A DNA stretch of 64,000 nucleotides from positions 186,001-250,000 of the forward strand of contig JAEHOE010000047.1 of NCBI GenBank assembly GCA_016858145.1, in the 5' to 3' direction. Numbering within the stretch: position 1 is the stretch's first letter; the number at the start of each line of letters is the position of its first letter. The notes beneath the pieces were generated by a model. It saw only the letters and a program-made list of their open reading frames with translations. It was not told the DNA's origin and did not search any database. This stretch comes from Edaphochlamys debaryana (Eukaryota > Chlorophyta > Chlorophyceae > Chlamydomonadales). This document shows positions 40,249 to 53,416 of this stretch, one piece after another. Both the position numbers and the translations under genes were made by a program.

Positions 40249-42347
40249 TCATGCGGACACGGTCGACTGAGCCTTTGTACCGTATCCCTCTACCCTTACA
40301 TCCCTGGCTCCCTCCGTTCCCGTCAGCGGCACTCGCCTCATCAAGTCGGCATGGTCTTCACCGCCGGTGCCCGTGCTCTGCTCCTCTGCCGCCGGGCCCT
40401 GCTCCAGCACGATCGTGAGCCTCGCTGTGCCGTCGGCTCGCATGGGTGGCGGCGGGACGGAGGTCGATGGGGCGCCACCAGACATCTGAGCACCGCCGAC
40501 CCCGCCGCTCGCCCCAGGACCGTCCTGCGCTCCTGCAGCCGCCGTCGTGGCTGATCCGCTAGCTCCGCCGTCCGAAGTGCCCGATTCCAGCTGATGCTGC
40601 AGCGGGGAGGTGGGTGGAGGCTGTGCGGGCTGGCGGTCTGGGCGGAGAGTGCTGGCTGACACCGCCGCGGACTCGGGAGATGGCCGGCCGTCTTCCTCGT
40701 GCTTGTGGGCCTGCGGGCCGCGAAGGCAAGGAGCGCGCATACCGGTACATGCGTAATCAGCAGATCGGTCGGCCATGGACCCCGCACGGCTCTGTGATGC
40801 ACTGGGTACAGCTTCATTCGCGCACCCTGGTTACAAGGCCACTCCGATCCATGCAAGGCCAAGCGCATGGGGAGTGCAGCTCGCGCACCTGGCGAATGAG
40901 CACGAGGATCCGCACCACATCGGCAGCAGCTGGCCGCCGCCGGGGGTCCCGGTCCCAGCAGTCCTGGGGGCAGGGTGAGGGCCAAACGAATAGGTTAAAG
41001 CCGGACAAAAGCAACTGACCGGCCGCGTGGTCCCGTGCGCGGCATGTGCGTGTGTTGTGAGAAGGCTCAGCCGCGGGGCCCAGCCCTTTGACTCATGGAC
41101 AACATGCAGCCTTTGGCGTAACGCTTGCATACCTGGATCAGGCGCTGCAGCCGGGGCGGCCAGCGGGCGGCGAACCTCCCGGGTGCATCCCGGGGCGGGG
41201 GTATGGGCAGGCGCTCATTGGCGAGCGTGACCTGAGCAGGGGTCCAGGGCGAACGCACGGGGGCACAGCAGACGGGCGAGCTGAGCGGAGGCCGCCACAA
41301 GAAACCTCACATCCTGCTCTGAACTAAGAGAACTATGGGAGGACATGGCTAGCATCAAAGCATCAAAGCATCAAAGCATCAAACTATCTATATAGCCACC
41401 CTCACCTGACGGGCCACCTGCACGGGCGTCATGCCATGCCACGGCCGTATCCCCGACAGCATCTCCCACAGCAGGCACCCGAACCTGCATGCGCAGCAGC
41501 CAACGGGTCGGGGGATATGGAGGGGATCAGAGGTAAGAATGAATCAGATGGAGCTAGCCGGCAGGCTCGTAGTTGAGTTGCTAGGCTTGACTGTGTCCCC
41601 CCGCCGCCGCCACCGGGATTGGGTCTCACGCGTAGATGTCGACCTTGTGTGTGATGCTCAGGTTGTCCAGGTCGAAGCTCTCTGGCGCGACGTACGCGGG
41701 CTGTGTGCGGGGGCAGGGGCAGAGGTAGGGTTAGAGGCGGGCCCCGCCTACACGTGCGGTGCGTGCGAGGGTAGTGACACCTTTGAGCCCGTGTGTTCAG
41801 GGCACCCTTCCTGACAGGCAGCAAGCAACTAGGCCCGCTATCGAGCCACCAAGACACTCTCGGCTAGGTAGTCGATGGACACCTGCAAACACCAGAGTGG
41901 CTAATGACCCTCCCGTGATGGACCCCTGCTTTCATCCTCTCATGATTGATCACCCCAAACGTCGGGCCATCCGAGCCCAGGACGCACCGTTCCCGCTTCC
42001 TGCATGCGCGCACACAAGAGGGTTTAGAAAAGCAGCACAGAGCAAGGGGTAGTCTGGCTGCAGGCAGGACCGAAGCGGACATGACTGCTCACCGGGTGAA
42101 GAGTAAGGAGCGCTGTCCCAGGGACTCTTGCCAGGCCGAAGTCCTGTACGCACGGCAATGGATTTTGTTTGGGAGTGCAAACCAAGCAATCAGCAGTGAC
42201 AGAGTCAAGCAAGACACGCACCTCAAGAAGCGCCCCGCCCACAACACACCCTGCCTTACTAGCCCCCTGCTGCACCGTGCCACCCCATCCCCAGCGGGGC
42301 CGCACCGATAGCTTGACAGTCGGTGTGTCGCTGTCCAGGTTGCTGAG

Positions 42348-42379
<32 letters not shown>

Positions 42380-45300
42380 GAACGGCCGGGTGCTGACGGG
42401 GGGCGGCGGTGCGATGGGTGGGTAGTGTTGGAGCGAAACCCGGTTCGCCTGGTGTGCGATGCCGCTTTTGAGATGGCCCCACACAAGCTACCGTACTATG
42501 CCCTTTCGCCTCTTACCAAGTACTCGAGGCCCAGGACCACTTGGGTGGCGATGTACAGCACCTGCCGTACAGAAGTGCCCGGCGACATTATTGGGTGAGC
42601 TGGACGCTTGCAGCAGGAGTTAAATGCAAACCTGCAGAACCGTAGTAGTTGCTCGCATGTGTACGTGATGCGGACCGCAACTGCCCCTCCTGCCCCTCCC
42701 TGCTCTTCTCTTTGATAAACTCACCCGATCGAGCGGCAGCAGCACGGGCCCTGTCGTACTGCCGTACAGCACCTTGTCGAGTGAAGTGTCCATCGCCTCC
42801 AGCACCTGTACGGATGCATGGGGTCAAGTGGGGGGCAGGCATCAACTGACGGCCGTTAGAGCCGTTGCCGGCAGTTGGGTTGCAGGTGCGTGCGTGACTT
42901 GGGAACACTCTCTCCTCCTGCAATCCCGCCCTCGGGGGCCCTCGTCCCCAGCTCCCTCCCTGCGTCCCCACCATGCACGGGTGCGGCGGCTCCAGGGAGG
43001 CAGCCAGCAGGCGCACGATGTTGGGGTGCTGGCAGCGGGCCAACACCTGAAGCTCCTGCGGGGGTACAGGTGGGGCGGAGGTCACTTCCATGTTGAAGGG
43101 TCGCCGCTATACATCTCACCTTCACTACCGGTACCTACCTCTGCCTGGAGTACCGCACCGCCTCAACTGCTAGATAGTCTTCTCTCATCATTATGGCCCG
43201 TCCCACGCATCTGTATCTGTCGTACGTACGGTTATGCCTCACCCACCTTGACTAGTTCCGCCTGTAAGCCGTTCATGGTTTCAGCGCTCACAGCGGCGCC
43301 GCCCAGGCCAAATCCACCGGGCCCGCCCTGACCCAGCAGCTTGACTGCGGGCGACGGCAAGGCAGGCGTATGCATTGAAGTGTTAACATGTGGGAACTGA
43401 TCAGACTGTTCTGTCGTCCAACGTCCAGAGCAAAGCGCTGTCCCACCAGCCCACGGCACACGCTTTAGTCACCTGCCACGCGCTCTCCGTTGAATCGGCC
43501 CTCCATCACGCGCCCAAACGAGCCCTGCAGGAGCGGGCAGCAAGGAGGAAATGCACGGGCGTAAACGAGATGCATTGGATGGGTTTCCCGTCGATCCTGG
43601 CCGGGTGCGTAGTGCAGAACTTCTAGAACTGCTACGGCTGCGCGCGAGCCCTGCCTGCATGTGCCCTCATCTCACCTTGCCCAGAACCCTGGGGAGGAGG
43701 GTCACGACGCCCGGGAGGCCCGAGGCCGAGGGAGCGCCGCCGGCGGCGGATGCATCCTCGCACGCCTGGACGACCTGAGGAATCCAGCAGCGCGCACGCA
43801 ACCAAGCAAGGCACGCTACTCGGTAGGACGAGCACGCCATCTCCAACCCGAAGAAGCGACAGCAGCCCGTGTGCGGGCCTGTTCATGGCCGCTCCTGAAC
43901 CCAGCGCCTCCCGTAGCGAGCCTCCCTAGCGAGCTACGCATCAGCAGCTAGCTAGCGCAGCGCACCTCAAGAGTGCAGTCATCAATAGCGCGCGGCGGCG
44001 TGAGGTGGTTTAACACGTCTGCGTCCCGCCGTTCTCCACTTTCTGGCGCTGCGAATGCTGGCGGGGACGAATGGCTTGCATATGCAGGGACTATGCTGGA
44101 CTGCGTGCTGGCTCCAAATGCATCGCAGCTGCTGCCGCCGCTTGTGCGCCAGGCCTGATCATCGAAGGCCTTGCCCTTGCAGCTGTTGGTAAGCGACCCT
44201 TCCTCTTCTATCAGCGGAACTGGGGGGAAACAAGGGCCGGGCGGGCGAGGATAGATGCAGATCTGCTCGAGAGCACAGGTTTCACTGCATGCATGGCCCG
44301 CCAATAGCTTGACACACACCACATGCATCAGATGCTCCTTGACCGACCATCCGTACACGGCAGATAGAGCAGGGATTCTGTCCGGTCGTCCCGTCATTGC
44401 ATGCCCCTTGTTGACCCCTCCGTATCTAGTTACTACGTGCAGTGGTGTACGACCAGTACGACACCTTCACAGTACTCACGCTGGCTGCTGCGTTCGTGCA
44501 AACGCCGTGTCCCTGACTCTGGGTCTGGGGCAGCATCCTTCCTGCAGTGTGGCGGGGTACCGATATGAGGAGCGGGGCGTCAGGCGCTCAAGGGGCCCAC
44601 CACTACTAGTCCCGTCCGCAGCAAGCCCCGGCGGGCTAGCCAAACTGCCAAAGGCAGAACCGACAAAGTGGTAAAGCCGTTGTGTTGGGCGCTTAGGTGC
44701 TCTAGGTGGCCGATGCATGGTTGCAAAAGCGCACAAGCTCAGATTGGTGATAGGATCGGCGCGAGCGAGCCGCAGGCAGTGGGCATCCGTTCCCCCACGC
44801 CCGCCCTGCTGCCCCATCCACGCACCCGCCCTGGCGCAGAGAGAGGTGGCGCATGCGGCGCCGCCGCAGGACAAGCGCAGCTCCAGCGGCGGCCGCTACG
44901 GCCGCCACCAGAAGGACACCTGAGAAGGAAAGCGGAGGTTGATACAAGGAAGCTCCGTGTATGTGACGTGAGATAGACGGGACAAGGCACGTACGTAACG
45001 GCCGGGCTCCGAAAGCACAGCTTCGGCTTAACCTCTCCATTGTTCATTCGCTCCCGTCCCCGCGTGCCGCAGCGCTCACCTGCTCCCAAGCAGCCCCCTA
45101 GCACAGGGGCGAGAGGCACGCCTCCACTCGCAGCAGCAGCGGCGGCAGCTGCCGGAGCGTCGTCCGCGGGTGGGCTACTAGTTGGGCCCGAGGGTGAAGG
45201 ACCCGGGCTGAAGGCCCTGTGGGCGATGGGCTCCGTAGAACTGAACTCGTCCCAGATCGGGGGCTGCGGGCTGGATTGCATGAGCAGCAGGCAGCCTGTG

Positions 45301-48143
45301 GAAAAGGGATGGAGCGCATGATGAGATGGGGTGGAGCATGGAGGGAAGCGGGCTTGATCAAGGCATCCCTGCCCTTATTTTCGCTCACCGATCGGGCCGT
45401 GCTTCTCCAAACATTCATCTGCATTGCGTGACACGACGCCGCAGGGGTTACCGGTAGGTCATTCGGGCGGCCCCGCCAATTGTACGTAACCCCGGACCCG
45501 GGGTGATGCACAACAGTACCCTGCCTGCCCTGCCCTGTCTGCAGCACACGACATGCCCCTGCGCGGATCACCTACCGCCCTCGGGACTACTCCCCACAGC
45601 TCCATCCGTACGTTCACCGCCCCGCTCAGAGCATGCGGGGGCTTCCCTCTCACCACTCACCACTCAGCACGTTTCTACAGATGGCGTTGGTGCGTCCGAT
45701 CCACATGTCGTAGTGGTTCTCTCGAGGGGTTCCGGCAAGATCCAGGTCACGGCCCTGACACACATGAATTGGAAATTCCAGCAGGCCAGTTAGCCATGAC
45801 GCCACGCAGCATGTATTTGCTGTAACCGGGACCAACCGCTCACCGTGAGGGCCATATCGTATATGGCAATCATCATGGGCCTGTGGGGTTAAGATCCGAT
45901 CCGAAAAAGTTGAAATCCGTCCTGAATAGACGATCGAGAACGAAGACACGCTGTAAGAGGGTGCGCTTGAGGACTCTCTCGCTCACTCACCAGCAGCGCC
46001 GCGACAGGTCCGCCACCGACAATGCTCTGCGATCGAGCGCAGCACGTAAGCCACCGTGGCGTGATACGTGGGCAGGACCAGTCCTCGTACAAGGGACGGC
46101 CCGGGCGTACGGCACTTGGCACCGGTACGGCCTGGTCGTCCCCAAGCATGCCTCCCGCGTCCCCCGCACGCACACCAGCAGAGGAGGTAGAGGGCCGACC
46201 CTCCTCAGGCACACGCACGCACGCACTAGACGCAAACACCCCTTCAGACCGCTAGCTCATCATCAGTCAAGCTATCGCGTACCTGTCGAGGCATGGGTAC
46301 GACACGTTCACGTCGTACTGCTGCACGCCAGGCAGGCTGGCCGGGCGGACAACTGTACGGCAGGCATGGGCGGAACCCAGGGGCGCGCGGCGGAGCCAGA
46401 AAAAGCTGCGAGTTGCTAAACTGAAGGTGGGTCAAAGCAATCAAAGGCGTTGATCGGGGCCGCCGGGTGACGCCGCCGTCGACAACAGCAAGGTAAGGTC
46501 GGCCCTCACCCGCTGCAAAGTTTTTGGATGCCACGCTGGGAGGATAGCAGAAATCTGGGGCAAGCATTGAGGTGGGATGGGGAGCAATTCATGCATGCAT
46601 GGACGACGCGCACATGACAGCCTCCAAGCGGCAGGCGTGGAGCCATCGTGATAGGGAATCAATGAATATTGTCTGTTCAGTAGCCTGAGCTCCCCCTGCA
46701 CCGGGTCTCCACTCTCGCTGGAAACCATCCTGACTGAAACCCTGATGAGGTGAGCACCTGTCTACCCTGTGCCATTCGCATAACTCGGGTGCGCACGTAC
46801 GCACCGAGGAGGCCAAAAATGCTGTCCACCACGAGAAGCGCCCACGAGGACGGCGGGTGGCCGTTGACCAGCGGCCTCGGCGCTAGCAGGTCAAAGCCTG
46901 TACGTCCGGTGGGGTGGGCGGGGGCATCAGCAGCAGTTTGACGGCGTGTGTCCATGCCACAGCACCCCCCGAGAATGAAGCTTGCGGCCAGGGTCACCCC
47001 TGCTTGCGGCTGTGGTCCTGTGCATGACCATGCTGGGCGTGGTACGGCAGAGGCGTGGTACGACATACAAGAGCTTGGTGCATGGTGAGCAGGGTGCGTC
47101 CAGCTGTACGAGGGTCTAGACTAACCCCGCTAACGTTCTCTTTCCTTTTAACCCCAGCCTGTCAACATCAGCAGTCGCTTCCACTCAACCCAGAGGTCGC
47201 CACGCACCGGGTGCCCGGAGTATGTTGTCAGCACGGAAGCCGTACAGGACCACGTTTAAGAAGCTGAGGGTCACATTGTCGCCAAGAACCACCTGCAGTC
47301 GTGATGGGATGTAGCAAGGGGATTGGCATTGACGTGCTTGCGTGCTGGGCGGCGGACTGGGGCATGCATGGAAGCCGGAGACAGGTGGCGGCGGGGGCGG
47401 CGGCATGCAAGGAAACGTAAGGGTACCTAGCTAGGTAGACCTCCGAGCTGTTTTCTTTGGTCTGCGGACTATTGCAAGGGGGGCGAGAGGGTAAGGCATC
47501 CAGTCCCTCCCGCCCCTGGCTCCACCCATCTGCTGGCGCTCAGGTAGGCCCAAACCCCTGCAGACCCCCCCAGCGCTGGCGCGTCAAGGCCAGCAGGGAA
47601 GCCCCGCCCCGCAGCGGCAACAAGTCCCTCTGTGTCAACCAGGCTTCGCGGAGCGGCGGGCCGGCCCTTACCTTGAGGCTCGCCTTGAGTATCAAGAAGG
47701 GGGGTCCCGGCAGCGAGTCCGTGCCTCTGACCGTCAGGTTGCGGTTGAGCACCACCGGGGAACTGATGCCCAGCCAGTCCTTCTCAGACATGTCTATTAC
47801 CTGCAACATACAGTTCGCCAGGGTCTTAGGCTCAGAGGGAAATGCAGCCGATAAAGTAACCGGCGGAAACCTGTCCATGCGCGCCGACTCCTGGCCCACG
47901 AACCTGAGCTTCTATTCGTGCCACAAGTACACTGCTGTCTGTGAAAGCCCGAACCAGGTCCGCTGACGACCTGACTTCAATTTCTACGGCCGCGACCTCC
48001 AGAGCCACCGCATTTCTAGCTAATATGGTTATGCAGACAGTGATTAAAGAGAGCAGCCCTTGGCGCGCCTGGCCCAAGCGGCAGCGGGAACGCCGCTGGT
48101 CAGTCGGCGAGCCACGGTGGAGCAACGCCTGCTCCATCCACAA
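40249..48143 (-). CDS. Receptor-like TKL protein kinase (intact tandem copy)
   Basis: Exons: 48143-47904, 47800-47672, 47292-47208, 46897-46805, 46554-46510, an unresolved group 46330-45991, 45880-45844, 45754-45661, 45418-45389, 45295-45080, 44919-44826, ~44700-44480, 44182-43966, 43774-43676, 43524-43473, 43344-43247, 43055-42972, 42805-42725, 42561-42517, 42392-42306, 42143-42093, probably 41882-41850, 41700-41630, 41484-41406, 41231-41133, 40963-40889, 40710-40249. A signal peptide (GLLSLITVCITILARNAVAL) precedes an ectodomain with NRNLTVRGTD and VVLGDNVTLSFLNVVLYGF strands as in algal beta-helix-type receptors. One helix (LLVAAVAAAAGAALVLRRRR) follows, then kinase motifs GSFGRV, VAVKLL, HPNIVRLL, HRDVKPAN, DFGLAR, YVAPES and CWDRDPRRRP. 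The tail is Ser/Gly-rich. All catalytic residues are present, so it should be active. Ligand unknown. Confidence 0.85.
41352..41384. repeat. Four-copy octamer repeat (CATCAAAG) in an intron
   Basis: catcaaag is repeated head to tail in the kinase intron. The same intron in the second copy (about 51640) has no such run, so it arose after the duplication or was lost there. Confidence 0.9.
41850..41882 (-). other. Probable 33-nt activation-loop exon
   Basis: Between DFGLARVPGTALLTLHP and PAYVAPES an in-phase stretch reading VSIDYLAESVL sits between a TTTGCAG acceptor and a GTGGCT donor. With it the DFG-to-APE loop is about 31 residues, a usual length; without it about 20. It is conserved in the second copy (about 52142-52174). 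It could be alternatively spliced. Confidence 0.45.
44826..44919 (-). other. Transmembrane exon of the first kinase
   Basis: The exon encodes VLLVAAVAAAAGAALVL followed by RRRRMRHLSLRQG, a single helix with a basic cytoplasmic stop. In the second copy the matching exon (about 62820-62884) lacks nine bases in frame, so the helix there is three residues shorter. Confidence 0.85.
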
Positions 48144-50471
48144 ATGCTGAAGCGAAGTTGCCCTAACCTATGCATCACATGCAAAAGGAGGTATTGCCTG
48201 TGAGTGAGCGTCTACTTGGGGTTTGCGGCGTGCGTCCTGCTGCGGCGTTCGCACATGCTCAGGTCGACTGGACATGGCCCTCCCGCCTGTATGCCCTCCT
48301 GTTGTGATGTTGGCATTACGCTAGACGTGACTGCTCGGGGGCGCTGAAGCTCCAGTCCGCGCCTTAGGAGGTACGCCGAGTACGCCGAGTTTAGGGGTCG
48401 CGAGGGCCTCACGTAGCCTACACACGGTGACAGCGCTGCTCCCGCACTCCAGCATGATTGTGACGGCGTCTTCTACTGCTGAAGCTTCGTAACCCAGTGT
48501 TTTCGCGGGTTGTGACTGACGTGGTTTTCACGCAGCCGCAGGGCTGGGGACAGGGGTGACTAAGCGCGGGCACATCGCCAGCCAGCCCCCCGGCTGGCGC
48601 TCCGCGCCAGGCGCTACGCACCCATGTACCCCATGTTCCATGGAAAACGGTACCCGCACTGCCCCCACTACCTGCCTGGACGGCCCTGTCGGCCCACACC
48701 CCATCAGCCTCAAGCCACAGGCTGTGGGACTCGGCCCACCCACTTGAAGCCCCTGCGCTGCACCACGGGTCCACGGCCGCAACCCGCGAGTGCGAGTGCG
48801 AGTGCGCAATTCTGCGTCGGCCAACATAATGCGACGCCAGTCACCGCGGCACTACGCCCCGTTGTCTATAATAACCCGCGAGTGCATGCATGCGCCAGCC
48901 AAGATCGTGCCTCACTCCATCGGCGCGCCCGTCGAATCGGGCCACGGGCGCAAGCCAGGAGAGCACAGGCCAGGAGAGCGCAGCGCAGGACATGCAGGGA
49001 CTATCCTAGGCGCCTGCGGGCCCAGCGCTGTCCTCGGGCCTTGTGCACGCAAGCGCTTGAAGAAGGCTAGGGTACTACTTGGCACGCACGGTCAAGAGTC
49101 CATCGCGGGCACCGTCGCATGCCTCCTGATCCTCTAGACACGAGCACACCATAATGATTGCACCACAGTCCAGCCACCTCCACGCTCCACCCACATGACG
49201 ACACCACGCACGAGCTACCCCTGCATCCCACGGTCCTCAACAGAACAGGATCGTCCCAGACGACCCAGAGCCGCCCTGGCCAGATCTCAGCCTTACTTCA
49301 CCCTATCTGCACCCACGGGCGCGCTTTGCTGGGCGCCTCCGGAGACGAGAGCACTGGTGGGTGAAGCTCCGGGAGTCCAGTGGCACGATATGCATATATA
49401 GCCGGGCCCAATGCAACCAGGCTCACAGACCCCACACGATAAGTTAACAGGTAACAGGCACGTGAAGAGTGATCAAAGCAGGTAGGTAGAAGTACTTGCG
49501 TTGGACCGTACGACTATTAAATGGCACATTTCTTTTGTTCTTATCACGCGTTGCATAATAAGGCAGTCATTGGCCCCCGTCCATTCTGGTGGAACACGCG
49601 AGGCCCTCCAAACCTCCCAATAATATAAGCAAGTCCCGGTAGACAACGCCACGTTGTTCACGCTTCGCACCCTTGACCCTGCGGTGCCAGCCACAGAGAT
49701 GTGCGCACGTGCCAAAGCCCCACCACCCCCCGGACCCGGACATGTATGCCTGCCCCGCCGGGCGTGCCCCACCAAAGCACCAAGAGGCTGCATGTTCAGC
49801 AATGCTTTTCCATGGAGTATTCTCTCTTCTCCGCTGTCCATCGCCCGCCGCCACTCAGCTGCTGCGTCTGCCGGCTGCTATTGCGGCTGCTCGGCGGCAC
49901 CCTGGGCCGACCTGGTTAGCCTGGGGACGGCCTTGGCCCCCGCCGCGAGGCCGCTACCAATGGCTACCGGGGCTCCCGCCTGACGTCAGCTACCGCTCGC
50001 TGAAACTCGTGTCATGGGACCGTCACGGGCCCTCCGGTCGCGGCGCGAGTCCCCGGTTGTGACAAGCTGCGGCGCGCCTCGCCGCCCCCAGCCGGTGGCG
50101 TGGGCTCGGAGGCAGCTGCCTTCCCACCGCCCGCTGCCTCGCAGGGCCAGACGGAGGTGCCGTGGCCCACGGGACTGCGGGGCGGGGAGGCCAGGAAGCG
50201 GGGGCAGCTAGCTGAGCTACTGGGTGTAAGAGGCGAGGCTTGTAACCCACCCCGCCTGCTGCCTGGCTTGGACAATAAGGGTGGCGTGTTCTGCATGGCT
50301 CGCGTTGGTTGAGCGGCGGGAACGTGTACCACAGCGACGGCGCCTGTCACTCACATTCCAGTGGCGGCGTGTCGCTGGCACACGGCGGGAAGGCCGCCGG
50401 CCATGGGGGAATGACTGTAGACTTGGTCGTACAGGAACCTGCGGTATGCGGTTGGATTCTGGGTCGCTGCG
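48144..50471. other. Intergenic region between the two tandem kinases
   Basis: The right part (about 49450-50471) resembles 39315-40248 and is the 3' flank carried along in the duplication. The left part should hold the promoter of the first kinase. An A/T-rich palindrome (atatgcatatata) is at about 49389-49402. No exon with family motifs is seen. Confidence 0.5.
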
Positions 50472-52633
50472 CTATATACAAGGGCAGGTCCACAAGTCAG
50501 CTTCAAGCCCCGCAACCCTGCCGCCCGGCCACTTCTGGCCAGGAATGGGCCTCTGTATCCCATTCCCTGACTCCATCAACACTCGCCTTATCACGTCCGC
50601 ATTGCCTTGACTGCCGTTGCCCGTGCTTTGCTCCTCCGCCGCCAGGCCCTGCCCCAGCACGATCGTGAGCCTCGCTGTGCCGTCGGCTCGCATGGGTGGC
50701 GGCGGGGCGGAGGTCGATGGGGCGCCACCAGACATCTGAACATCGCCGACTCCCCCGCTCCCCCCAGCACCTTCCTGCGCTCCTGCAGCCACCGTCGAGG
50801 CTGATCCGCCAGCTCCGCCGTCCGAGGTGCCCGACTCCAGCTGACGCTGCAGCGGGGAGGTGGGTCGAGGCTGCCCAGGCTGGCGGTCGGAGCGGAGAGC
50901 GCCCACCGACACTGCCACCGCATCGGGCGATGGGCGGCCGTCACACTGAGGCTTGTGGGCCTGCGGGCCGAAAAGGCAAGGGGCACACACACCAGTACAT
51001 GTTCAAGCAGCAGATCGGTCGACTTCCTCCGTCCCCTTGGACCCCGCACGGCTCTGTGATGCACTGTGGACAGCTTCGCGCGCCCTGATTAATAATATTG
51101 TAGTACAAGGCCACTCCGATCCATGCAAGGCCAAGCGCATGGCTGGGGAGTGCAGCTCGCGCACCTGGCGAATGAGCACGAGGATCCGCACCACATCGGC
51201 AGCAGCTGGCCGCCGCCGGGGGTCCCGGTCCCAGCAGTCCTGGGGGCAAGGTGAGGGCCAATTGGCTGGACAGGTGAAAGTCTGAGTGTAGCAACTGACC
51301 AACAGTGCGGGGAGGGGGCTCAGCCGCGGGGCCCAGCCCTTTTCCACTGACTCATGGACAGCATGCGCCCTTGAGCTCAAGGCTCGCATACCTGGATCAG
51401 GCGCTGCAGCCGGGGCGGCCAGCGGGCGGCGAACCTCCCGGGTGCATCCCGGGGCGGGGGTATGGGCAGGCGCTCATTGGCGAGCGTGACCTGAGCAGGG
51501 GTCCAGGGCGAACGCACGGGGGCACAGCACACAGGCGAGCTGCTGAGCGGAGGCCGCCACAAGAAACCTCAAGACCCCCTCGCTGTGCCCGGAGCAGAAA
51601 CCGGCAGCTGAACTGAGACCGTCATAACATCACGTGCCTAGCATCTAACTATCCTTTTGATTACCCACCCAAGCCCGCTGTTAGTTATGTATTCACCTGC
51701 GTGGCCACCTGCACGGGCGTCATGCCATGCCACGGCCGTATCCCCGACAGCATCTCCCACAGCAGGCACCCGAACCTGCATGCGCGCGCAGCAGCCAACG
51801 GGTCGGGGGATATGGAGGGGATCAGAGGTAAGAATGAATCAGATGGAGCCGGCAGGCTCGTAGTTGAGTTGCTAGGCTTGACTGTGTCCCCCCGCCGCCG
51901 CCACCGGAGTTGGGTCTCACGCGTAGATGTCGACCTTGTGTGTGATGCTCAGGTTGTCCAGGTCGAAGCTCTCTGGCGCGACGTACGCGAGCTGTGTGCG
52001 GGGGCAGGGGCAGAGGTAGGGTTAGAGGCGGGCCCCGCCTACAGGTGCGGTGCGTGCGAGGGTAGTGACACCTTTGAGCCCGTGTGTTCAGGGCACCCTT
52101 CCTTACAGGCAGCAAGCAACTAGGCCCGCTATCGAGCCACCAAGACACTCTCGGCTAGGTAGTCGATGGACACCTGCAAACACCAGAGTGGCTAATGACC
52201 CTCCCGTGATGGACCCCTGCTTTCATCCTCTCATGATTGATCACCCCAAACGTCGGGCCATCCGAGCCCAGGACGCATCGTTCCCGCTTCCTGCATGCGC
52301 GCACACAAGAGGGTTTAGAAAAGCAGCACAGAGCAAGGGGTAGTCTGGCTGCAGGCAGGACCGAAGCGGACATGACTGCTCACCGGGTGAAGAGTAAGGA
52401 GCGCTGTCCCAGGGGCTCTTGCCAGGCCGAAGTCCTGAACGCAAGGATTTCGTTTGGGAGTGAAAAACCAATCAGCAGTGACATCGCCTAGCAAGCCACG
52501 CACCTCACCAGCTCTCTGCCGCCCACAACACACCCAGCCTTACTAGTCCCCTGCTGCACCGTGCCACCCCCATCCCCAGCGGGGCCGCACCGATAGCTTG
52601 ACAGTCGGTGTGTCGCTGTCCAGGTTGCTGAGA

Positions 52634-52664
<31 letters not shown>

Positions 52665-53282
52665 GAACGGCAGGGTGCTGACGGGGGGCGGCGGTGCGAT
52701 GGGTGGGGAGTGTTGGAGAGAACCCCCGTTCGCCTGGGGTGCGTTTCCCTTTTGAGGTGGCCCCACACAAGCTACCGTGCTATGCCCTTTCACCTCTTAC
52801 CAGGTACTCGAGGCCCAGGGCCACCTGGGTGGCGATGTGCAGCACCTGCCGTACAGAAATGTCCGGCGACATTGGGTGAGCTGGGCGCTTGCAGCAGGGG
52901 TTGAATGCAAACCTGCAGAACCGTAGTAGTTGCCCGCATGGGTGATGCGGACCGCAACTGCCCCTAATTCCGCTCCCTGCTCTACTCTTTGATTAATCTC
53001 ACCCGATCGAGCGGCAGCAGCACGGGCCCTGTCGTACTGCCGTACAGCACCTTGTCGAGCGAAGTCTCCATCGCCTCCAGCACCTGTACGGATGCACACA
53101 TGGGGTCAAGGGGGCAGGCATCAACTGACGGCCGTTAAAGCCGTTGCCGGCAGTTGATTTGCAGGTGCATGTGACTGAGGGATACTCTCTCCTCCTGCAA
53201 TCCCGCCCTCGGGGGCCCTCGTCCCCAGCTCCCTCCCTGCGTCCGCACCATGCACGGGTGCGGCGGCTCCAGGGAGGCGGCC

Positions 53283-53296
53283 AGCAGGCGCACGAT
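53283..53296. repeat. Target-site duplication, 3' side of the element
   Basis: agcaggcgcacgat is present here next to the (AAT)n tail and again at 61311-61324. The intact kinase copy has this sequence once (about 43007-43020), which proves the target site. Confidence 0.95.
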
Positions 53297-53416
53297 AATA
53301 ATAATAATAATGGGACGCCCCCAGCGGGGGGCGTGTATTAAGGGGGCGAGTGTGTGTAAGGGGCAAGCCCCTCCACACCCACCACCACCCGCCGAGGCGG
53401 GGTTGGTGGGTGCGGG
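53297..53416 (-). other. Retrotransposon 3' UTR with three hairpins and (ATT)n tail
   Basis: Three inverted repeats follow the stop: 53409-53382 (CCACCA and CCCGCC arms with a two-base bulge), 53371-53360 (GGGGC-TT-GCCCC) and 53333-53316 (seven-pair stem, four-base loop). The last ends about twenty bases before the tail of ATT units at the target site. Such 3' structures are often the landmark that the reverse transcriptase recognises; that role here is inferred. Confidence 0.75.
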
